Positions 1 through 5,022 of a DNA stretch of 10,000 bases are shown one piece after another. Numbering within the stretch: position 1 is the stretch's first letter; each line of letters starts with the position of its first letter. The DNA is from Nitrospira sp. (lineage in GTDB: Bacteria; Nitrospirota; Nitrospiria; Nitrospirales; Nitrospiraceae): NCBI GenBank assembly GCA_020216985.1, contig JAIWOH010000185.1, positions 1-10,000 of the forward strand, given 5' to 3'. The position numbers were made by a program, and so were the translations under genes. The notes under the pieces are model-generated. The model searched no databases. It was not told the DNA's origin and worked only from the letters and a program-made list of their open reading frames with translations.

Positions 1-2
1 GA

Positions 3-1310
3 TGGGTCGCGCGGGAGTTTCTGTCGGCAGGGCTTCGTCTGCCCAATGTCTATAACGGCTCGCTGATGATACCGGGCTCTTCAGAAAAAGACGGCGCCAC
101 GGCAGGTATCATGGCGACTCTCGTCTCCACACCGCTTTTGGCTCCCGATCCCATGCTTCAAATCGGTGCCGTTGACGGCCTCTCGACCGTAGCGCTCGGC
201 GCGGAGTACCTTCCCATCTTCGATGCCCCTTCCGCCGATCTTCAGGGTCAAATCGTCTTTGTCGGCTATGGCATCGTCGAGCCCGCCCAAGACATCGACG
301 ACTACGCCGGTGTGGACGTCAATAACCGTATCGTGCTCTTCCTCCGAGGAAAACCGGACCACGTCAAACATCCGGTCAGCCACGCGGACAAGGTCCGGCT
401 TGCGCAAGAGCGTGGCGCCCTTGCCTACCTGACCGCAACCGGCCCCATTCTCCATCCCTATGAAGCCCGCCGAGGCGTCACAGGAAGCCCCGGCGCCTTC
501 TACGGACAACTGCCTCTCGACCAAGCCATCCCGGGAGCCTGGATCAGCACGACCCTTGCGGAACGGATCCTTGCCGACTCGAACCATGCCACTCCCGATC
601 GCCTGCGTGCGCTTCAAGAACAGCTCAATCGGAATCCGTCATCCCGCTCAATCATCACGAATCACTACGCTTCGCTTAAGTGGAACACCGAGACGCAGGA
701 CGGCGCGCTGACCAACGTGTTGGGAGTGCTCCCCGGAACGGGACCGGACTGGATCATCATCGGCTCGCACCGCGACCATTTCGGCAAACCGGCCGGCCTG
801 TTGTTTCCCGGGGCGGACGACAACGCCTCGGGCACCGCCGTGATCCTGGAGGTGGCGCGGGCCCTTGTCAAGGCCGGATTCCATCCCCGGCGTTCGATCC
901 TCTTTGTCTCGTTCAGCGGAGAGGAGCGAGATTTGCTCGGATCACGCCTTTATATCTCGCGCCCCCTCGTGCCGCTCGCGGCAACCAAGGCCATGATCAA
1001 CATCGACCACGCCGGAATCGGCAATGGAAGGCTCACTGTCGGCGTGACCGGTCTAGATAAGCGGATCGCCCTCGACGCGGGGACGGCGGTGGGGGTACAG
1101 GACCGACTCGACCTCTTCGGATTTTTCCCCGGCGGCGATCACGTACCATTCAAGGAAATCGGCATACCGACCATCACGGTGGTCAGCGGCGGCATTCATC
1201 CACATTTCCACCGGCCCACCGATACGGCCGACACGCTCGACCCGAACATCTTGCGAAACGTGGCTCGGTACGTGCTGGCCTTGGCGTGGCAATTGGCCGA
1301 TGAGCCGTGA
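3..1310 (+). CDS. M28-family zinc peptidase with PA domain, 5'-partial
   Basis: This is a metal-dependent exopeptidase of the M28 (aminopeptidase Y/YwaD-like) family, probably exported, that would release amino acids from peptides. The frame is open to the window edge. The residues before the ATG at 66 (AREFLSAGLRLP) look like the conserved 'aeyl...aGL' segment near the N-terminus of this family, so that ATG is internal and the signal region is missing. Numbering from it, a PA (protease-associated) insert spans about residues 60-170. The M28 catalytic core follows: GSHRDHFG with H235 and D237, GADDNASG with D252, GEE at 285-287, NIDHAG with D314, and a C-terminal HFHRPTDT with H382. These match the family's two-zinc ligand set and catalytic Glu. 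The C-terminus is complete. It converges on the minus-strand gene ending at 1403. Substrate unknown. The family call is firm; the exported location is inferred from relatives. Confidence 0.88.
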   Translation, partial: WVAREFLSAGLRLPNVYNGSLMIPGSSEKDGATAGIMATLVSTPLLAPDPMLQIGAVDGLSTVALGAEYLPIFDAPSADLQGQIVFVGYGIVEPAQDIDDYAGVDVNNRIVLFLRGKPDHVKHPVSHADKVRLAQERGALAYLTATGPILHPYEARRGVTGSPGAFYGQLPLDQAIPGAWISTTLAERILADSNHATPDRLRALQEQLNRNPSSRSIITNHYASLKWNTETQDGALTNVLGVLPGTGPDWIIIGSHRDHFGKPAGLLFPGADDNASGTAVILEVARALVKAGFHPRRSILFVSFSGEERDLLGSRLYISRPLVPLAATKAMINIDHAGIGNGRLTVGVTGLDKRIALDAGTAVGVQDRLDLFGFFPGGDHVPFKEIGIPTITVVSGGIHPHFHRPTDTADTLDPNILRNVARYVLALAWQLADEP

Positions 1311-1402
1311 ACAGTTTTACGGGTAATATCTGCGTCCTAAGCAGTGGTCTGGGCATAGACTTTCCCCAGCTCGCCCGCCCATACCCAGAATGAGGTCGAG
1401 GA

Positions 1403-1819
1403 TTATGGAATATCGTCCAAGAGCGTCGATTGGATCGGCAGCAGCGGAGCCGTTTGACGCGGGGGCCCCGGCAAGATGAGCGGATTGCCGGTTTGATTGG
1501 CCCCTTGAATCAGTCCGATGGAAAGCTGCGGGCCCAAGGTTCCGGCCGCCCCGCTCCAGGCCTGACCCGTGGCGGGGTTGCGAAAACTGTAGGTCTGGAA
1601 ATTCTGCCCCGGCGTGTAAAGAAAGCCTTGCGTGCCTTGGTTGTCAATGTAGAGGCTGCCTCCTGGAAACCTGACCAGGGGCGCCACGCCGCCGCCAAAG
1701 GCCCGCACACCGGACACTCCCTGTCCCCAGACAGTTGAACCCAATTGCCCTGTCAGGAGCAGAAACATGGACAGGCCCAGCAGCACCCTTCTAATTTCCA
1801 ACAAGCGCGCGCGTCTCAT
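1403..1819 (-). CDS. Small exported protein of unknown function
   Basis: A 138-residue protein that I do not recognise. The N-terminus is a plausible Sec signal peptide: a basic start (MRRARLLEIRR), a hydrophobic stretch at about residues 11-31, and a likely cleavage near WGQG at 32-34. The mature part is rich in Gly, Pro, Gln and Asn (for example GGGVAP, FPGGSLYIDNQG, PGQNFQTYSF, ILPGPP) with no cysteine and no further membrane segment, which suggests a small periplasmic or surface protein. The start is supported by an AAAGGAA Shine-Dalgarno sequence a few bases upstream and by a good minus-strand promoter ending about 20 bases before the ATG. It is transcribed divergently from the TolC-family gene. 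Function and partner are unknown. The signal peptide and ribosome site make it a credible gene rather than a chance frame. Confidence 0.7.
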   Translation of the reverse strand: MRRARLLEIRRVLLGLSMFLLLTGQLGSTVWGQGVSGVRAFGGGVAPLVRFPGGSLYIDNQGTQGFLYTPGQNFQTYSFRNPATGQAWSGAAGTLGPQLSIGLIQGANQTGNPLILPGPPRQTAPLLPIQSTLLDDIP

Positions 1820-1847
1820 GACAATTTCCTTTTTGCCGGATTATAGT
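1818..1847 (+). promoter_or_regulatory. Sigma70-like promoter of the TolC-family gene
   Basis: On the plus strand there is an ATGACA -35 box (1818-1823, 5 of 6 matches), an 18-base spacer, and a TATAGT -10 box (1842-1847, 5 of 6). A start near 1854 would give a leader of about 32 bases holding the strong AAGGAGG ribosome site at 1874-1880. The -35 box overlaps the start codon of the divergent gene, and the -10 box overlaps the opposing -10, so the two polymerases would compete. The call rests on consensus matching only. Confidence 0.5.
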
Positions 1848-1869
1848 ATGGACTTGCGACCGATGTCGA
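1840..1869 (-). promoter_or_regulatory. Sigma70-like promoter of the small exported protein gene
   Basis: Read on the minus strand there is a TCGACA -35 box (1864-1869, 5 of 6 matches to TTGACA), an 18-base spacer, and a perfect TATAAT -10 box (1840-1845). Transcription would begin near 1833, giving a leader of about 14 bases that just includes the AAAGGAA ribosome site before the ATG at 1819. The -10 box overlaps that of the plus-strand promoter. The call rests on consensus matching only. Confidence 0.5.
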
Positions 1870-1885
1870 TTCCAAGGAGGAGTGT

Positions 1886-3460
1886 ATGGATCTCGGGACG
1901 GTATCTCTTGGTTTGAAGCGCACGGCCGTTTTCATCATGGTGTTCTGGATCGCCTCGGGACCGATTGGCGATCCGACATCGGCTTCAACCGACGAGGCGT
2001 CGGAGACACCGGCCGAGCGGCGCGAAACCCTCTCGCTCGCGGACGCCGCGCTGCGCGCCTTGCAATATAACCTCGACATCAGCATCAGCCGCCACACCAA
2101 GGAAAGCCGGCTGGCCGACATCGTCATCGAGCAATCGAAGTTCGATCCGACTTTCAGCATCAACGGACAATACAATCGGATCGTCAGCCCTCTCAACCGC
2201 CCGGTGTTCGGTGGCACCAATCCAGACCTCAGACAGATCCAGACCTTCGATCAACGTAATCATTCCGTCACCGTCGATGTGACGAAAAACCTGATCACCG
2301 GCGGCAACGTCGACCTGAATTACAGCCCCTCTCGCAGCAGCATCAATCAAGACGTCGCCAGGGGATTTTTGTTCAACCCTTCATGGACCGGCGGCTTGGC
2401 GTTGACGATCACTCAACCGCTGCTGCGCAACGCCGGCATCGACGTCAACAAAACTTTTATCAAGGTCGCTCAAAACAACGCCGAAGTAGAACAACACGTC
2501 TTTCGCGATCGCGTGATGAGTGTCATCGCATCGGTGGAACAAACTTATTGGGAACTCGTCTTCGCGAACGAAAACCTGAAAGTCGCCCAGACCGCTCTCA
2601 AGGCCGCTGAAGAATTGCTGGCGTCCAACCGCGCTAAGCTGAAAGCCGGCGTCATGTCCATCGTGGACGTCCTACAGGCGGAAGCGGCCGTCGCCTCGCG
2701 CGTGGAACAGGTGCTGGTCGCCGAACGAACCATCCACGACCAGGAAGATCAGCTCCGGCGACTGCTGAATCCGGGGGAAGACAGTCTGCGGCAAGACGTC
2801 CATATCATGCCAGCCGACGCACCCGTCACTGTACTCGAGCCGCTGAGCCTTCAAGAGGCCATCGATACGGCCATCGAACGGCGGCCCGAGATCGTCCAGG
2901 CGAAAAAGAACGTGGAATCAGGCGAGCTGAACAAGGAATTCGCCCGCAACCAACTGCTTCCCACCCTCTCGCTCCAAGGCACCATCGGACTGTCGGGGTT
3001 GGGCAAGGATTACGGCGATTCGTTCACCAGAAACTTCGGCGGAGACTTTTACAACTACGGCGCGGGCTTGGTCTTGAGCTATCCCCTCGGCAACCGCTCC
3101 GCGCTCAGCACGTACAACAAACGCCAATTGGAAGCCAAAAACGCCGAGGCCGCGCTCGCCAGCGTTCGCCAGCAAATCATCGTGGGCGTCCGTGAAGCGG
3201 TGCGGCGGGTCCAGACCGATTTCAAACGGATCGAGACGACCAGATCCGCCCGCATCATGGCCGAGAAACAGCTCCAAGCCGAGCGGGAACGGCTGCGGGT
3301 CGGGCTGAGCACCACCAGATTCGTGCTCGACTTTCAGCGGGACTTGGCCGTCGCTCAGGCCAATGAGCTGCGGGCCGTGATCGATTACAATAAGTCCCTG
3401 TCGAACCTGGCGCGACACAAGGCGACCACATTGGACCGCTACCACATTCAGTTGGAATGA
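1886..3460 (+). CDS. TolC-family outer-membrane efflux/secretion channel protein
   Basis: A 524-residue protein of the outer membrane efflux (OEP/TolC) family, whose members form trimeric channels spanning outer membrane and periplasm and work with tripartite efflux pumps or type I secretion systems. The N-terminus has a signal-type hydrophobic segment (about residues 12-26) and no lipobox cysteine. Two OEP repeats follow. The first, about 48-295, contains the beta-barrel-like TQPLLRNAG (176-184) and the helical SIVDVLQAEAAVA (258-270). The second, about 320-510, contains RRPEIVQAK, the strand LVLSYPLGNRSA (395-406) and RLRVGLSTTRFVLDFQ. This duplicated strand-and-long-helix pattern and the length fit the family. 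The ATG has an excellent AAGGAGG site five bases upstream and its own promoter. No inner-membrane pump or adaptor gene is adjacent, so its partner and substrate cannot be named from this window. Confidence 0.92.
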   Translation: MDLGTVSLGLKRTAVFIMVFWIASGPIGDPTSASTDEASETPAERRETLSLADAALRALQYNLDISISRHTKESRLADIVIEQSKFDPTFSINGQYNRIVSPLNRPVFGGTNPDLRQIQTFDQRNHSVTVDVTKNLITGGNVDLNYSPSRSSINQDVARGFLFNPSWTGGLALTITQPLLRNAGIDVNKTFIKVAQNNAEVEQHVFRDRVMSVIASVEQTYWELVFANENLKVAQTALKAAEELLASNRAKLKAGVMSIVDVLQAEAAVASRVEQVLVAERTIHDQEDQLRRLLNPGEDSLRQDVHIMPADAPVTVLEPLSLQEAIDTAIERRPEIVQAKKNVESGELNKEFARNQLLPTLSLQGTIGLSGLGKDYGDSFTRNFGGDFYNYGAGLVLSYPLGNRSALSTYNKRQLEAKNAEAALASVRQQIIVGVREAVRRVQTDFKRIETTRSARIMAEKQLQAERERLRVGLSTTRFVLDFQRDLAVAQANELRAVIDYNKSLSNLARHKATTLDRYHIQLE

Positions 3461-3560
3461 GACGAACCGCTTCTCCGGCTTCCACGAGGCCGAGCATGAG
3501 CGAGGGGATCCCTGCCCCGCCGATTTCAGGCCAAGCCGGACGGCCGCCCGATCAATCGCC

Positions 3561-3711
3561 ATGAATCCGTCCTTCTCCAGTTATCTCGTCAACGACGTGT
3601 TCGGCGATCCGGGCGTGTACGTGGAAATCCGCTGGTCCAAGCGGGCCCTGCTGTTTGACCTCGGACACAATGACGGATTGGGGCCCACCAGGCTCCCCTT
3701 CGGGCCGGCGA
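3561..3711 (+). pseudogene. N-terminal segment of the RNase Z-like gene, out of frame with the rest
   Basis: The frame starting at the ATG at 3561 encodes a typical first beta-hairpin of an RNase Z-like metallo-beta-lactamase fold: a segment ending VYVEIRWSKRALLFDLGHND, where LFDLG is the usual strand before the metal-binding motif. After about residue 46 this frame runs into unrelated sequence and stops at 3821. The expected continuation, with the HTHMDH motif, lies in the -1 frame and is open from 3674. The two frames join sensibly at the CCCC run at 3695-3698 (CTC CCC TTC), giving a protein of about 340 residues, the normal size for the family. The ATG at 3561 has no clear ribosome site. 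Whether this is a real lesion, a sequencing error or frameshifting cannot be told here. Confidence 0.6.
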
Positions 3712-3712
3712 G

Positions 3713-4582
3713 ATGTTCATCTCCCATACCCACATGGACCATTTCATCGGCTTCGATACCGTGCTTCGAGCGGCGCTGGGACGAGGCAAGACGCTCCGTC
3801 TCTTCGGCCCTCCCGGATTGATCGACAACGTGCAAGGCAAACTCCGCGGCTACACCTGGAATCTGGTCGAGGGTTATCCCTTGACGATCGACGTCACGGA
3901 GTTTCACCGGTGGGCGACCCGGCGCGCCGTCTTTCATGCCGGTAACGAATTTCAACCGACGCCTCCTGTCGAAACTCCCCGTGCGGTGACGCCGGCATGC
4001 CATCCCTTCACGGTTTTGGATGATCCCATGTTCATCGTCAAGGCCGTGGCCCTGAATCATCGGATTCCCTCTTTCGCCTACTCGCTGGAGGAGCCGTTCC
4101 ACATCAACGTCAACAAGCAGAAATTGCATCAGGCCGGGCTGCGGGTGGGAGCCTGGCTGACAGAGGTCAAGCAACACATCCGGCAGGGCAGACCGGACGA
4201 TTTCCGTTTTACCGTGGCGCTCTACGACGAGCATCGACGGGAAGAGCGGGAGTTCATGCTGGGCGAGATCAAGGAACGGTTTTTGACGATCTCGCGAGGG
4301 CAGAAGATCGCCTACGTGGTCGATGCCCGTTATGACGAGGAAAACGAAGCCGCCATCGTAGCACTCGCCCGCGGCGCCGATGTCTTCTATTGCGAAGCCC
4401 CCTATCTGGAGATCGACGCCGACAAGGCCCGCGATCGGTATCATTTGACCGCACGGCAGGCCGGACTGATGGCCCGCAAGGCGCAAGTCCGCGACCTTGT
4501 CGTGTTTCATTTTTCTCCGCGCTATACGGGGCAAGGTGAGGCGTTGGAGCGGGAAGCAATGGAGGCGTTTCAAGGAACCTGA
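3713..4582 (+). CDS. RNase Z-like metallo-beta-lactamase-fold hydrolase (main part, frameshifted at its 5' end)
   Basis: This frame holds the catalytic part of an RNase Z (ElaC)-like hydrolase; that family cleaves the 3' trailer of tRNA precursors with two zinc ions. Counting from the ATG at 3713: motif II SHTHMDH with H5, H7, D9 and H10; LNHRIPSFAYSLEE with H116, corresponding to the family's 'H.vp..GY.ieE'; VVDARY with D204, where canonical enzymes have GDT; the HLTA histidine H244; and HFSPRY with H266, as in the family's 'H.S.RY'. The full metal-ligand set is therefore present. A start at 3713 would remove the first strands of the fold, has no Shine-Dalgarno sequence and begins only four residues before the active-site motif. 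The true N-terminus is thus probably the upstream out-of-frame segment at 3561. The next gene starts ten bases after this stop, so they are probably cotranscribed. True tRNase Z activity is uncertain because of the VDA-for-GDT change. Confidence 0.78.
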   Translation: MFISHTHMDHFIGFDTVLRAALGRGKTLRLFGPPGLIDNVQGKLRGYTWNLVEGYPLTIDVTEFHRWATRRAVFHAGNEFQPTPPVETPRAVTPACHPFTVLDDPMFIVKAVALNHRIPSFAYSLEEPFHINVNKQKLHQAGLRVGAWLTEVKQHIRQGRPDDFRFTVALYDEHRREEREFMLGEIKERFLTISRGQKIAYVVDARYDEENEAAIVALARGADVFYCEAPYLEIDADKARDRYHLTARQAGLMARKAQVRDLVVFHFSPRYTGQGEALEREAMEAFQGT

Positions 4583-4591
4583 GGAGGGTCT

Positions 4592-4930
4592 GTGAACGAG
4601 CTCGTGAAATATGCCGTGTATTTTCTGCTGGGCGGAACGATCGTCAGTGTCTCCACTTATCTGGGCTCGCAAGGCAAATCGTTCCTGGCCGCCTTTGCCA
4701 GCACCTTTCCCGCGATTACCGGCGCAACCTTCGTACTGATGTATCTGAACGGGGGAAGCGACGCGATCGTCGGCTACGCCAGAAATCTCCTCTGGTTCGT
4801 CCCGCCGTGGATCGTCTATGTCACCGTCATGATCGCGGGAGTTCCCCGTCTGGGTTTTTGGCCGACGATGGCCGGCGCTATGGCCCTGTACATGGCTTGC
4901 ATCGGTCTCGTGCGGCTCTGGCTGCGTTAG
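4592..4930 (+). CDS. Small four-helix membrane protein, GlpM/DUF3147-like
   Basis: A 112-residue inner-membrane protein with four predicted hydrophobic helices at about residues 7-22, 30-51, 67-84 and 89-109 and short loops. The pattern (LLGG start, GSQGKSFLAAF, TFPAITGATFVL, YLNGG, FVPPWIVYV) resembles the small GlpM/DUF3147 membrane family as I remember it. Members have no well-defined biochemical role. Translation starts at a GTG, supported by AGGAGGG at 4582-4588, four bases upstream and overlapping the stop codon of the RNase Z-like gene, so the two are probably translated from one message. The family call is from residue pattern only; a membrane location is clear. Confidence 0.75.
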   Translation: MNELVKYAVYFLLGGTIVSVSTYLGSQGKSFLAAFASTFPAITGATFVLMYLNGGSDAIVGYARNLLWFVPPWIVYVTVMIAGVPRLGFWPTMAGAMALYMACIGLVRLWLR

Positions 4931-4991
4931 GTCCATTCGAAACCACGAAAAACCGCTTCCGCACGCGAGATCCGCCCCACTTCTTCCCTCG

Positions 4992-5021
4992 TTGAACCGA
5001 CATCCTAACAGTTGCTAGGAT
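4992..5021 (+). promoter_or_regulatory. Candidate uvrA promoter
   Basis: TTGAAC (4992-4997, 4 of 6 to TTGACA) and TAGGAT (5016-5021, 4 of 6 to TATAAT) are separated by 18 bases. Transcription would then begin near 5028, after the ATG at 5020, which would move the translation start to GTG 5038 or ATG 5044. The boxes are moderate matches and the call depends on their coincidence with the palindrome. Confidence 0.3.
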
Positions 5022-5022
5022 G
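5001..5022. promoter_or_regulatory. 22-bp imperfect palindrome upstream of uvrA, candidate operator
   Basis: The arms CATCCTA (5001-5007) and TAGGATG (5016-5022) are perfect inverted repeats. The inner eight bases ACAGTTGC add two more pairs, so nine of eleven positions are symmetric. It covers the spacer and -10 of the candidate promoter and includes the ATG at 5020. That placement is typical of a repressor site, and a damage-response repressor such as LexA is an obvious thought for uvrA. The sequence does not match the LexA boxes I know from gamma- or alphaproteobacteria or Gram-positives. It could instead act as an RNA hairpin. Confidence 0.45.

Noticed and set aside
1348..1389. Possible hairpin (arms 1348-1357 and 1380-1389) downstream of the small exported protein gene, a terminator candidate
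   Set aside because: On the minus-strand RNA the arms pair over ten positions with two G-U pairs, but the loop is 22 bases and no U-run follows, so an intrinsic terminator is not supported.
3461..3560. Search for a terminator or promoter between the TolC-family gene and the RNase Z-like gene
   Set aside because: No convincing stem-loop with U-run, no strong -35/-10 pair and no ribosome site was found in these 100 bases.
3581..4936. 451-codon open frame on the minus strand opposite the RNase Z-like and small membrane genes
   Set aside because: It is a mirror of well-supported plus-strand genes in GC-rich DNA. The translation is charged and shows no domain pattern, and no promoter or ribosome site supports it.
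4931..4990. Search for a terminator after the small membrane protein gene
   Set aside because: No inverted repeat with a U-run is visible, so read-through towards uvrA remains possible.
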